Shown here one piece after another: positions 42,440 to 53,827 of a stretch of 64,000 nt of DNA. Numbering within the stretch: the stretch's first letter is position 1; each line of letters begins with the position of its first letter. The DNA is from Odiellus spinosus. Lineage: Eukaryota > Arthropoda > Arachnida > Opiliones > Phalangiidae. The notes under the pieces were generated by a model. The model searched no databases and was not told the origin of the DNA. It saw only the letters and a list, made by a program, of their open reading frames with translations. The stretch spans positions 3,503,351 to 3,567,350 of the forward strand of contig OY987234.1 of the NCBI GenBank assembly GCA_963920705.1. Reading direction: 5' to 3'. A program made the translations under genes and the position numbers.

Positions 42440-42995
42440 GTCACTGCGTCCCAAAGGGGCCTCAGCCGAGACATCGGGCTCAAAATTACTGTGCGTTATG
42501 ACTAAATCCAGAGTAATAGAGCTATTATTGTTACACTGACTAAACCTCGTAGGGAAAAGGACATGTTGGTATAAAGAAGAAGAGTTAAGAAGGTCGATAA
42601 GGGACCTATGTTCCGTGGAAGAACCCACTTTAGCCATAGGGACTGGGCCAATGGAGGGAAGATTAATATCTCCAGCAATGTGGAGATTGGGAAACCTACA
42701 GGCATATTGGGAAAAATTAGAAAAGAGAAGAGTAGTAGTGGTAGATGGGGCCCTATATACACAACATAATAGAACTGGTACATCCCCCCCGGTGAGAGCC
42801 GAAGTGTAAGGCATAACTGCTCTGCAAAGGAAGGATCAGCAACTGAGAAAGTGTGCGCGAGTATGTGTGATTTAACATTCCCCCACCGTGAGAGTGAAGC
42901 CTATCCTTTCGAAAAAGGGCATATCCGGGGAGGAGAAGGGAGATATCAAGAATAGTGGGCTTAGCAAATGACTCAGTGATACAGATAACATCCGC
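42440..42995 (-). pseudogene. LINE A, 5' portion: endonuclease fragment
   Basis: The open part 42377-42814 includes the CCVYRAPS and GDINLPS blocks and PLGRSDHT (SDH box) of an AP endonuclease; residues after that box belong to the copia LTR. In the same frame further upstream are VICITESFAKP and LLLPGYALFRKDR. Homology stops near 42995, so the element is 5'-truncated or diverged there and lacks ORF1. The frame joins the RT half across the copia insertion. Confidence 0.82.
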
Positions 42996-43209
42996 TTATT
43001 TAGGCTTATGAAAGTACACTTTAGACGGATGTGGTTTGTAAGAACTTCCCACTTTGTAATATGGTGGCTGTAATAAAGTTATAAAAACTATCCAAAAATT
43101 TTACCAAACAGAATTTTCGAGTCCAATGTTTTTAGTGAAGAACCAAAAATAAAGGTTCAGAGTCCAGCTAGCTACCAAATTTCCAAAAAAAAAAAAAAAA
43201 AAAAAATAT
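42996..43209. other. Spacer between LINE A and LINE B
   Basis: About 210 bp of AT-rich intron sequence ending in a run of about 24 A (43184-43207). No gene. Confidence 0.4.
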
Positions 43210-43302
43210 TGCTTTCTTTTTCTTTTTCTGGTTTGGAAAGGAGCTAGGGATGTAGGTACATCCTTAACAGCTCCGAATACACAGCATGTCACATTAGGTT
43301 AA

Positions 43303-44175
43303 TTAATTGTCCATGAGAAATGTAGAAAATTTTGATTTGAATGATGCGATTGATTTAGACTCGACAATGTAAGACTGGAGAGAGTTCCATTTAGGGATGA
43401 CTCGCAGGAAGAAAGAGTTTTTAACGACATTTAGCCGAGCGCGCCTCACAAATAATTTTCTGGAGTATTGGTGTTGATGTGGGTCATTGAGGATCCGATA
43501 TAAAAGTAGGAGGTCACATAAGTCCCATCGCGTTTGGAGTGTGGGCCATTGTAGAGTTTGAAGTCGGTCGTGACGCGAAAGAGAACGGAGCCGCATGGGG
43601 GCTTTGGAAGCAGCGAACTGAATTTGCTCTAGTGTGATGTTGTCTTTGACTAGATGAGGGCGCCAGATCGGGGAGCAGTATTCTAGAATCGGCCGTACGT
43701 ACTGATTATATAGGGTAGTGACGATTTGGTTGTTCATATAGGAGAAGTTCCTTCGGATAGCGCCAACAATCCTACTGGTGCTCGAGGCTACGTAGGCACA
43801 GTGGTGCGCCGAGGATAAATTGCTGGAGACTAGTACTCCAAGATCACGGTGATGTGGAGTGAATTGTAGGCGCGTTCCAGATAGAAAATATGGAGAGAGC
43901 GTATTATTATTATGTAACCCCAAGGGTTGCGTGGAAATCCGCAGGTGATATGATTTTTGGGGATTGAAAGAAAGGCCATTGTCAATGGCACAAGATTCGA
44001 GGCCGCGTAAGTCTGCTTGTAGAGTTTTGACATCTTCATGGGATCGAATAGTACGATGTAGCTTGGCATCATCCGCGTAGAGAGCGAGAGCGCTGAGTAT
44101 GGAGGCTGGCATGTCGTTTATGTATAATAAAAATAGTAGTGGCCCCAGGACCTTGGGGAACACCACTGAGAACAC
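43303..44175 (-). pseudogene. LINE B ORF2: reverse transcriptase end and C-terminal domain
   Basis: 290 codons. The homologous part begins with LGPLLFLLYINDMPA and includes the catalytic ALYADDAKLHR, then the thumb and the conserved EYCSPIWRPHL and LQTLQWPTLQTRWDL blocks. It is out of frame with the preceding piece by a small deletion in the GVPQG motif near 44150-44160. The initial Met is not a true start. Confidence 0.85.
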
Positions 44176-45907
44176 GTAAGGAGTTACTCAATACGCCATT
44201 GAGGGAGACTTGTTGGGTGCGACGAGTAAGATAATTGGAGAGCCAATCATACAGAATACCATTTAAGCCAAGTGCCTGAAGTTTAGAGAGGAGACGAGAG
44301 TGAGGCACAGAGTCGAATGCTTTAGAGATATCCAGATACAGAACATCTGTGAAAAAGCCTGCGTCTAGAGCTTGAAGCCAGTATGATAGAGTTGACAGGG
44401 GATTTGTCGTTGTAGAGCGACCTCTGAGAAAGCAATGTTGAGAAGGGTGCAGAGCGTGTTTGACATGGGTATAGATTACGCTATGTAAATAAGTTTCGAG
44501 AGTCTTGCAGATGGAAGAGGTAAGGCTTATTGGGCGGTAGTTTTTGGGGTCAGATTTGGACCCAAGTTTTTTATATATGGGAATGACATGGGCTGAGAGC
44601 CAATCGTCAGGGAACGTCGCAGAGTGTAGTGAGAGCGAGAAGAGTAGGGCTAGAGGACCTGAGATGGTATTGCAGCAAATTCGAAGGAATTTGTTGGGTA
44701 TCCTGTCAGGGCCAGCGGATGAGCCTTGTTTGAGGTTTTTTAATATGAGTCGTATATCAGAACGAGTGGGAGGGATGAACTCAATACTTGTCGGATGATG
44801 AGCAGGGGGGTCTACCGGAGGAATCGAAGCCGAGGTGAAATTGTTATAAAAGGAGTTGTTAAAGATATTGGCCGCATCATGTGGGAGGGGGACCGAGCCA
44901 TCCGGAAGTTTAATGGAGGAAAAGTGATTGCGGGGTTTAACACGGCGGTTTACAAATTTCCAGAAGGAACCAGGATTGGATTTCAGGTTATTGAGTGTTC
45001 GAGCTTCGTGTCGTCGTTTCGCCTGGTATATCTCTCGCTTGACGTCGGTGAGAGTAGATTTATAGAGTAGCCGAAGATTAACAATACGAGAGGGCTGGTT
45101 TAGCGCAATAGCTCGTTTGAGTTTTTTCCATAGTTTTTCTTTTTTGCGAAGGAGACGACGAGTATTCTTGGACAGCCATGGTCGTGGTATTCTAGTTGTC
45201 GAGATTGGAGCGAATTTTGGAACATGGTTGTCTATAATATTAAAAATCCTCGTTTTGAATATATTCCAGGCGGTATGGATATCGCAGTGAGTGAACAAGG
45301 AGTTCCAATTAATGAGAGCAATTTCTTTATTAAGTCGCTCAGCGTCTGCGGCGGCAAAGTTGTAGGCCGAGTGAAATGATTCGGTAATAGTTATAGAGGT
45401 AGGTAGCGGGAATAGTACGTGGATCACGACGTGATCACTGTTGCCTAGAGGATAATCTTCATCTACCACCGGCTCAATATGAGTAGGGGTTAGAACAAGG
45501 TCCAAAATGTTTTTAGAGATTGAGCGCGATTGGCTGTAGCGTGTGGCAAAAGTAATATGCTGCACGAGGGAGCAGAGGTTTAACGTATTAATGAGATGGT
45601 GGTGTGATTGCGAGGCACCAGGTCGGGGCTTAGGGAATTGCCAGTCGATATCGTTAAGGTTAAAGTCTCCGACGATTAAGAGCGAGTCGAAAGTATGGGA
45701 ATACTTTGCCAAATTATCCAGTAGTAAAATAGTGTCGTCGAGATTAGTTGATGGGGCGCGATATACACAACATACGAGAGTCGGGCTGTCGGTGGGTGAT
45801 CTGCGCACAGTGAGACATAATTGTTCCGCGAAGGAGGGAGTAGGTAAGTCGTAGTGATGGGTGAGTAAATTAGTTTTAGTGTAGACGAGAAGGCCGCCGC
45901 CAAACAC
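44069..45907 (-). pseudogene. LINE B ORF2: endonuclease and first half of the reverse transcriptase
   Basis: 612 codons with CCVYRAPS, LLIVGDFNLNDIDW and GNSDHVVIHV of the endonuclease, and RT motifs NYRPISLTSSICKTLETYL and YLDISKAFDSVPH up to LSGVPQG, where the frame is lost. Homology upstream of 45907 continues in this frame to about 45965, where the first frameshift lies. Confidence 0.85.
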
Positions 45908-45964
45908 ATCATCGGTGCGGTCCTTGCGTAGTAGAGCGTACCCGGGTAGTAGAAGGGTGCTACT

Positions 45965-46347
45965 TGTGAAGTAGCGAATGATTCAGTGATACATATAATG
46001 TCAGAGGCCCAGGTAGAGGCACGGACGGCTAGTTCATGTAGTTTAGAGAGAGCGCTTTGGGCATTTAAATAGGTGACTGTTAGGTTACTGTCAGAGGTAG
46101 AAGGGACAAGCGAGGAGGAACCGACACTGGTGGAAGATACTGAGTGTTGTACAAACGCGGCAGCCGGAGGAGGCGACACACGAATATCGGCAGTATCTCC
46201 AGTATCACAGTTTAACGGTTTGTCATTAATCCTATCACAGGTTAACAGTTTTTCATTAATAATATCGGCAGTATCACAGTTTAACGGTTTGTCATTAATA
46301 CTATCACAGGTTATCAGTTTGTCATTAATACTATCACAGGTTAACAA
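45965..46347 (-). pseudogene. LINE B ORF2 N terminus with a 30-bp internal repeat
   Basis: The frame (open 46347-45676) has TYLNAQSALSKLHEL and DIICITESF of the endonuclease near its end. Its first 55 residues are repeats such as TCDSINDKLI and NCDTADI, from a 30-bp tandem repeat at 46190-46395. Downstream of about 45965 the frame is no longer homologous. The start codon of ORF2 cannot be fixed because the repeat may belong to the spacer. Confidence 0.75.
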
Positions 46348-46395
46348 TTGGTCATTAATAATATCACAGGTTAACAGTTTGTCATTAATAATATC
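46190..46395 (-). repeat. 30-bp tandem repeat near the LINE B ORF2 start
   Basis: About seven imperfect units built on ATCACAGGTTAACAGTTT and GTCATTAATA (plus-strand words), some with an extra ATATCGGCAGT. The period is three-fold divisible, so the repeat is translated as TCDSINDK units. Confidence 0.85.
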
Positions 46396-46455
46396 ACGGG
46401 TATAGTAAGTATTAGCAAGAATGGAAATAGAGTGGTTGAAAGAGTGGCGATGATT

Positions 46456-47610
46456 TCATGAAGATTGCGTAGTGGTGGTATCCACGGAATTACGGTCAAC
46501 TAAGAGGCCGTTATGTATATAAAAGTTAGTATGGCCTTCATTACGAAGGCGACGTAATTCTTGACGGAGGTTGTTAAATTGCTGTTGTTGTAGGGGAGTG
46601 CGATCAGGAGAGTAGGAGAAGGGGAGGTTATAGTTGACATCGGAACGCATTTCATGGAGCTGAGAGATAAAATATTTGCGATCCTTGACGGATCCGAAAG
46701 TGAGGATGAGGGCGCGAGGTTTTGGAAGATCACGAGAGTAGGCACCGCGTCTGAAGATACGGATACCTTGGATTTGCGAATGAGAGAAGCCAGAGTCGCG
46801 GAGAAGAAGGGAAACTGTGTGGTAGTCTGCCTCTGGGTCGTCGAAATCTGGCACGGAGAAAAGGACCGCATTGTATTTTCTCCGATTTATTTCAAATTGT
46901 TCTGCCAATGAGATATCTGAAGAAGCTTCCGGCGATGAAGGATAAGAAGGTCGGGCTGGTACATTGGCGGAATTAACCGTGGCTAATTCCAGACCATGCT
47001 TTAATTCTTCCATGGAGGAAGTGAGCTTTTCTATGTCAGCTTGATGCTGACAGTTGACTTCATTTAGCTTTAAGGACAGGTGATGGATAGAAGTGGATAT
47101 CAAAGAAAGCTCAGACCTGCGAATGAGGGGGTCGGAAGGTGACGGATCTTGTTCCTGCACAAGCATTGAAGAAGCAACTTGAGCCTTAAGTGTTTTAACA
47201 TCGTTGTGAAGTTCCAACACGGTGGAGAACATTTTGGGAAGTTGCGGGAGACACCCATCACAGAAAAAAAGAAAGTTTTTGGTATCGTTGTCGGTAGCAG
47301 TGCTAGAATGGAAAGCGTAAACCTCTGGTGAGATGTTACAGCAGCCGATGTGGGTCCAGCACTTGCAGAGTTCACAGTAAAAGGCCTGATCGTCATCCCG
47401 AACGGTGGTAACGCAAATGGGGCATTCTGAAGAGCCAGAGATGTCTAAAGCGGCAAAAGTTGAAGAGGAGGGAATAGCTTTCCCCTTACGAGTGGCATGC
47501 TGTGGTTTAGGCTTGTTGTATAGGGGAAGGTGGGTCCATTGGGACGTTGCCGACGAGATTTGGATTTTTCGTTGTCCGAGGATTGGGAGTAACTGAGGGT
47601 GGGCCATCAA
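46456..47610 (-). CDS. LINE B ORF1: PHD finger, coiled coil and RRM-like domain
   Basis: 384 codons, intact. A PHD-type zinc finger occupies residues 63-120 in Cys4-His-Cys3 order (C63, C66, C79, C82, H87, C90, C117, C120). A helical, probably coiled-coil part with HHLSLKLNEVNCQHQADIEK follows, then an RRM-like region (RKYNAVLFSVPDF, RALILTFGSVKDRKYF) and a basic-aromatic end. PHD-bearing ORF1 proteins are known in the CR1 group. It precedes ORF2 by about 110 bp. Confidence 0.85.
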   Translation of the reverse strand: MMAHPQLLPILGQRKIQISSATSQWTHLPLYNKPKPQHATRKGKAIPSSSTFAALDISGSSECPICVTTVRDDDQAFYCELCKCWTHIGCCNISPEVYAFHSSTATDNDTKNFLFFCDGCLPQLPKMFSTVLELHNDVKTLKAQVASSMLVQEQDPSPSDPLIRRSELSLISTSIHHLSLKLNEVNCQHQADIEKLTSSMEELKHGLELATVNSANVPARPSYPSSPEASSDISLAEQFEINRRKYNAVLFSVPDFDDPEADYHTVSLLLRDSGFSHSQIQGIRIFRRGAYSRDLPKPRALILTFGSVKDRKYFISQLHEMRSDVNYNLPFSYSPDRTPLQQQQFNNLRQELRRLRNEGHTNFYIHNGLLVDRNSVDTTTTQSS

Positions 47611-47950
47611 GTCTTACAGAGAGTGTTAGTATTGTCCACGGGGGAAACTTCATGAACCGGAAGAGGCTGACTTTTAGTGGGGGTGTGTGTGAGACCCATA
47701 GCTAGTTGAGACAGAGACAGTTCTTAAAAGAACTATGCCATAAGATAATCCAAATTTCGCGAATGAAAGACGCGGAAACAACCGCGTTAGGCTTAAAAGC
47801 TTGATGGGGAATTAACGAGCAGACGAAGTTTATTAAATCCTCGACCCCCGAAACGACGCGCCATCTAACCACCGAACCCCTGGGGCCCCTGCATTTGAAT
47901 TTCCGATGCCTCACCCGATCAATAGGCATAGATTAGACCATATGACCACA

Positions 47951-48012
47951 CACTTCTTGACATAATGAAAGACTTCCCAACACTTCCTAAGACAAATTTT
48001 TTTGGTAATGGA
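47951..48012. mobile_element. Fragment of the CCCTTAC MITE
   Basis: CTTCTTGACATAATGAAAGA, then CCTAAGACAAATTTTTTTGG matches the right half of the MITE copies at 4981 and 9995. The left half is absent, cut off where LINE B's 5' end begins. Confidence 0.65.
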
Positions 48013-49414
48013 GGTATCCCATTTTGCTACTGGTGACTAGTATCAAGTATCAACCCACTTCTCGATACGATTTTTGAGGAACCTCCACAGGCTCAAGCGG
48101 TAGTTATTAGTCCCTTATTTTTTAAATTTAAGAGTTTTTGATTTTATGGGTGTTTGAGAATTCAGTGCTTGCAAAAAAGAATATACAAGAACAATAAAAG
48201 AGTACCTCATAACGGCCAAAACCAGTGCTGGCCCGTAAATATTCCACATCCCCAATACAGGGTGTAGGAGTTGGTTCCCAAAGATGTGACTTTGGCAGTG
48301 CACAAGAAGATACGAAACTTACTCGCTTTACCAATTACATATCCTAATTCTAACTTACCATCATCTATTTTATTTTGTTCAGATATAGATAACGGGGTTC
48401 ATGCAGGGAGGTTTTATGTCGTTAGGAATAATTATGTTGTTAGCAGTTGTGTCCTTGTGGCAATATGACTTTACTAATTGCAGCTCCAAAAGCTTAATTT
48501 AACCAAAATGTTTCCGTCATTTTGAAATTGCCAAAATTGAGGTGGGCCAAAAATGTGTGTCTGGGGTTTTATTTTTGGGAACTTAAAAATTAATGTTTAA
48601 AGTATCTTTTAAATAAATATTTACCTTCTGTTAAATCGTTTTTTGTTTTTTGGGTGGAAAAACAATCATTTTAGTTTCAACATTTTAAAAATATTTTGAC
48701 TACTATATCGAATTGCACTAATGGATATGAATTATGCGAGTAAACTTAAAAGAGCTGACTTGTTTACCAATGATCATTTAAAAAAAACCAATATATAAAG
48801 TATACTAAGAAGTATAATCGCTGCTCGTTTTTATTTTTGGTTGCTGTTTTTCAAAACATGTTTTGCACCCTGAGAAATAGGCGAAATCTATCACTGCATA
48901 CGATACATTCTAATGTTGGGCGTGGTTTCAGTCTCCAATGAGTAATAATAATATTTATTTCGCTAATATGTAGCAGGCAACCTCGGAGGCATATGGGCTA
49001 ATCGGCAAAGTTCAGAGGCTGTCGCTAATTGCCGCCAGTCCTCCACATATTTTATATTCCAAGAAATAATTTACTGATAAATTAAAAAAACTAAGGAACT
49101 TTCCTCAATAATCCTATATAAAAAAGAAATAATATCCTGGCTGATTAAGACTGGTACTTTGAGGTTGAATTCTTTGTTAGATAATTAGTAATTGTATATA
49201 GTACTAATGATTAATGCGAAAAATCTTACTGCTTATTCTTTATTCCTTATTCCCCATTTTTACTTATAATATCTAATATTATAAGAAACATTTTTGTGAA
49301 CTCCCAGCCACGCACAAGCAATTCTTGCTTATGTGGCAAAGGGAGGATGAAAACTTAAATTAACAAATTAATTATGTAACTTATTGCATCATAAAATAAA
49401 ATAAAAAAAAAAAA

Positions 49415-51637
49415 AATTAATGCGCGTTTAATTCTAAATTAATGCGCGTTTAATTCTAAATTAATGCGCGTTTAATTCTAAATTAATGCGCGTTTAATTC
49501 TAAATTAATGCGCGTTTAATTCTAAATTAATGCGCGTTTAATTCTAAATTAATGCGCGTTTAATTCTAAATTAATGCGCGTTTAATTCTAAATTAATGCG
49601 CGTTTAATTCTAAATTAATGCGCGTTTAATTCTAAATTAATGCGCGTTTAATTCTAAATTAATGCGCGTTTAATTCTAAATTAATGCGCGTTTAATTCTA
49701 AATTAATGCGCGTTTAATTCTAAATTAATGCGCGTTTAATTCTAAATTAATGCGCGTTTAATTCTAAATTAATGCGCGTTTAATTCTAAATTAATGCGCG
49801 TTTAATTCTAAATTAATGCGCGTTTAATTCTAAATTAATGCGCGTTTAATTCTAAATTAATGCGCGTTTAATTCTAAATTAATGCGCGTTTAATTCTAAA
49901 TTAATGCGCGTTTAATTCTAAATTAATGCGCGTTTAATTCTAAATTAATGCGCGTTTAATTCTAAATTAATGCGCGTTTAATTCTAAATTAATGCGCGTT
50001 TAATTTTAAATTAATGCGCGTTTAATTCTAAATTAATGCGCGTTTAATTCTAAATTAATGCGCGTTTAATTCTAAATTAATGCGCGTTTAATTCTAAATT
50101 AATGCGCGTTTAATTCTAAATTAATGCGCGTTTAATTCTAAATTAATGCGCGTTTAATTCTAAATTAATGCGCGTTTAATTCTAAATTAATGCGCGTTTA
50201 ATTCTAAATTAATGCGCGTTTAATTCTAAATTAATGCGCGTTTAATTCCAAATTAATGCGCGTTTAATTCCAAATTAATGCGAGTTTAATTCCAAATTAA
50301 TGCGCGTTTAATTCCAAATTAATGCGCGTTTAATTCCAAATTAATGCGCGTTTAATTCCAAATTAATGCGCGTTTAATTCTAAATTAATGCGCGTTTAAT
50401 TATAAATTAAAGCGCGTTTAATTCTAAATGAAAGCGCGTTTAATTCTAAATGAATGCGCGTTTAATTCTAAATGAATGCCCGTTTAATTCTAAATGAATG
50501 CCCGTTTAACTCTAAATGAATGCGCGTTTAACTCTAAATGAATGCGCGTTTAATTCTAAATGAATGCGCGTTTAATTCTAAATGAATGCGCGTTTAATTC
50601 TAAATGAATGCGCGTTTAATTCTAAATGAATGCGCGTTTAATTCTAAATGAACGCGCGTTTAATTCTAAATGAACGCGCGTTTAATTCTAAATGAACGCG
50701 CGTTTAATTCTAAATGAACGCGCGTTTAATTCTAAATGAACGCGCGTTTAATTCTAAATGAACGCGCGTTTAATTCTAAATGAACGCGCGTTTAATTCTA
50801 AATGAACGCGCGTTTAATTCTAAATGAACGCGCGTTTAATTCTAAATGAACGCGCGTTTAATTCTAAATGAACGCGCGTTTAATTCTAAATTAACGCGCG
50901 TTTAATTCTAAATTAACGCGCGTTTAATTCTAAATTAACGCGCGTTTAATTCTAAATTAACGCGCGTTTAATTCTAAATTAACGCGCGTTTAATTCTAAA
51001 TTAACGCGCGTTTAATTCCAAATTAACGCGCGTTTAATTCCAAATTAACGCGCGTTTAATTCCAAATTAACGCGCGTTTAATTCCAAATTAACGCGCGTT
51101 TAATTCCAAATTAACGCGCGTTTAATTCTAAATTAACGCGCGTTTAATTCTAAATTAACGCGCGTTTAATTCTAAATTAACGCGCGTTTAATTCTAAATT
51201 AACGCGCGTTTAATTCTAAATTAACGCGCGTTTAATTCTAAATTAACGCGCGTTTAATTCTAAATTAACGCGCGTTTAATTCTAAATTAACGCGCGTTTA
51301 ATTCTAAATTAACGCGCGTTTAATTCTAAATTAACGCGCGTTTAATTCTAAATTAACGCGCGTTTAATTCTAAATTAACGCGCGTTTAATTCTAAATTAA
51401 CGCGCGTTTAATTCTAAATTAACGCGCGTTTAATTCTAAATTAATGTTCGTTTAATTCTAAATTAATGTTCGTTTAATTCTAAATTAATGGGCGTTTAAT
51501 CCTAAATTAATGGGCGTTTAATCCTAAATTAATGGGCGTTTAATCCTAAATTAATGTGCGTTTAATTCTAAATTAATGTGCGTTTAATCCTAAATTAATG
51601 TGCGTTTAATTCTAAATGTGCGTTTAATTCTAAATTG
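49415..51637 (+). repeat. 22-bp satellite array, about 100 units, CGCG-containing
   Basis: Near-perfect tandem units of TTAATGCGCGTTTAATTCTAAA. Variants occupy ordered blocks: TTAATGCGCG to about 50410, TGAATGCGCG to about 50645, TGAACGCGCG to about 50885, TTAACGCGCG to about 51435, then TTAATGTTCG, TTAATGGGCG and TTAATGTGCG at the right edge. In the ACGCGCG blocks each unit holds the perfect palindrome AACGCGCGTT. Lies in JAK intron 2, about 840 bp before the next exon. Confidence 0.97.
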
Positions 51638-52475
51638 ATGATAAAATTTGGTTAACGAAAGTGCTTCATATATTAAATATTCTCAATAACTGTCACGATA
51701 GGCCAAAACAAAGACCTAGGGTATGGGGAATGTGGAAAAACCAAACACTTTGCAAACAGTATGATTGGTATAAAAACCCACTATTCAGTCTTCCTCGTGG
51801 GCTCACTGAGCTGTGTAGTTGAAAGACAAAAATGATTTCTGGATTCAGAATTGGTGGTTCCCGATTCTGAATGTAATGAGCATCCTTGTCGAAAAGCTTA
51901 AAGTTTAAACTTAATTATAAAATTATTTAAGGTTAAAATAAATTGAAAAATATTGTAACCGGGGAAAAATTAGGTGGCTTTCTCTATTTATTTATTTTTA
52001 TTATCTAATCTATTTTTCCCCAGGTTTACTTAATTTCCTTTCAAAGGAATTGGGAAATATTTTCTAAATATTATAATGTATTGCCCTCGCGTTAACGTTG
52101 ATCTCCTTTCCTCCAAAATGATGAAAAGATTAGTTGTTTACATAAATAATTACAATTTTATTCTAAGCTTTTACTCGGTATTTTATTTCTTGATATATTC
52201 TCTTTGAGAACACAAATCTATCTCTCTAGAAATCTATTATCAATCTGTTAACAATCTCAGTCTGTCTTATTTTCTCATTGTGATACAAAGAAAAAGGGGG
52301 TGGAACTTTGCAACAGGGAGTCCAGCTGGAAATTTGTCTAGTAATAAAGATTTTGAGTTATTAACAAAGTGCAGCGCTTCCTTGTTGAAAATTTGATAAT
52401 GAACTTTACCCGCAAACAGTAATTGGAATTTTAGAATAAATATCGTAGTCTTGATGCTTTACTCAATCTTTTCAG

Positions 52476-52640
52476 GAACAATTTATCGTTCAAGTCTGTG
52501 ATTTAGCGCCTGATTACGGTAGCGAAGAATATAAAGCTCAAATAGACGAAGATGGTAAAGTTTGGGAAGTTACTCTTCAAATTACTCCATACAATTCGGA
52601 ACAACCTGGGTTGAGGATGCAAATAAAGAGTAGCAAACCC
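52476..52640 (+). CDS. hop: Janus kinase exon, FERM F2/F3 junction
   Basis: 55 codons, phase 0, between CTTTTCAG and GTGAGT. It reads EQFIVQVCDLAPDYGSEEYK, then DGKVWEVTLQITPYN and PGLRMQIKSSKP. JAKs have the APNYG...E-x-Y/F-K pattern after the F2 lobe, and the strands that follow open the PH-like F3 lobe. It joins in frame with the exon ending at 32357 across 20 kb. Confidence 0.85.
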
Positions 52641-52708
52641 GTGAGTATTTAGACCACCAACTTTACTAGCGAATCAGTTTTGCTCGAATAATCTTTAATT
52701 TCGTTTAG

Positions 52709-52804
52709 AAATGGATTCATATTTGCTCAATCGAAGATTTATACTACATTAGTGTACGGAAAGATAATACTCTGGAGATCAGTAGGCGTAATGGAATACC
52801 TCAA
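52709..52804 (+). CDS. hop: Janus kinase exon, FERM F3 lobe
   Basis: 32 codons, phase 0, between TTCGTTTAG and GTAAGT: KWIHICSIEDLYYISV then RKDNTLEISRRNGIPQ. The W-x-H-I/L-C-x-I-E-D/E-L and V/L-E-I-S-R-x-NGIP pattern is characteristic of the JAK F3 lobe. The next exon should start the Y-F-x-F...SFVSLLDGYYRL block; I searched the remaining 11 kb and did not find it. Confidence 0.9.
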
Positions 52805-53827
52805 GTAAGTTTTAAATAGTTTTGCTAAATGGAAGTATTTCCATTTAATTCTGCAATATCTTTGTATCTTCAAGCAATAAGAAAGGCTAGTAGATCAGCA
52901 GTAACCCTATTAATTGTCTCTATAAATGAAGGACTTCAATACGGCCCCATACTAATGACATTGTCCGTGCGCGAAGAATTGGAAAGAATCACGATATGAT
53001 AGTGTGATCCCAGTTTTAAAATTTTCTACTCAAAACCCAATCTTCGGTGAAAAACTGTCAAACTGGGCTAATTATTGAAAACCCTCCTAAGCTAGACACT
53101 CTCATATCTTAAAATCACGTCAAGTCTATCTAACAATTGAGGCTAAAATCGATTTAAAACTTCGTTCAACTGTTAAAGGCTTGTAGAAACTCGAGACAAA
53201 GAGGGAAAATCAGACAGGTTTTGTAAATATATACTGTACTGGGCTTTTATTCAGACTGCGTCGGGCTTGGACTGTATTCCCGTTTTATTCAAATGTAAGA
53301 TATTTTAAAGGAACATTAACATTGTGACCAGAGACCTGCACTGGCCTACTTTTTCAGGCCTGATCCGAGCCCGGCACGGGATTTAGCATTGAATTACAAA
53401 GTAGTTGTAGGCCCTGCCTGTTACATGAAATGATTTGACCCAGGCTGTCCCATTACCTGAAAGACTCTCTAAATATTATATCAAAAATGTCTTTGGGAAC
53501 AAAGACGCAGAAAGACCTGTTATGATTTCGGATGGCTCAAGAGACAGATATTAAATTTTCTTTTAAAACGTAGCAATCTGACAGGATTTAGAGTTTCAAA
53601 TTTCAAAACAACTGATTTTATTCACTTGCAAATATTAACAGACGATTTTCTCCCATTGATCCTTAGCTTAATTATTTCTCAGGTAAAACGTGTATTGAAC
53701 TGATTTTTTTTTAGTTCACTTTTTGTTTTCTTAAACCGTCATCAGAAATCGATTTACTTATGTTTTTAGGCTATAAGAAAGTGCAGTCGTTTCTCTTTTA
53801 AATGATTCGATCCACAATAGACCTGAA
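52805..53827. other. Start of JAK intron 4
   Basis: AT-rich intron sequence after the GTAAGT donor up to the tail of LINE C. No exon recognised. Confidence 0.45.

Larger units (their letters stand above)
43210..47935 (-). mobile_element. CR1-like LINE B, nearly full length
   Basis: Minus-strand element with 5' UTR (about 47611-47935), PHD-finger ORF1, a short spacer and ORF2 (endonuclease plus RT), then a 3' UTR ending in GAAAAAGAAAAAGAAAG. Its proteins and A/G-rich tail match LINE A, so both belong to one family. ORF2 is broken by at least two frameshifts; ORF1 is intact. Confidence 0.9.
32358..52475 (+). other. Janus kinase intron 2, about 20.1 kb
   Basis: GTAAGT donor to TTTTCAG acceptor, phase 0. 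It contains two CR1-like LINEs, a copia element nested in one of them, a fragment of the CCCTTAC MITE and a 2.2-kb satellite array. The remaining AT-rich parts (32358-34509, 47936-49414, 51638-52475) show no conserved exon. A 79-codon plus-strand frame at 33579-33818 has no recognisable domain and I leave it out. Confidence 0.88.
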
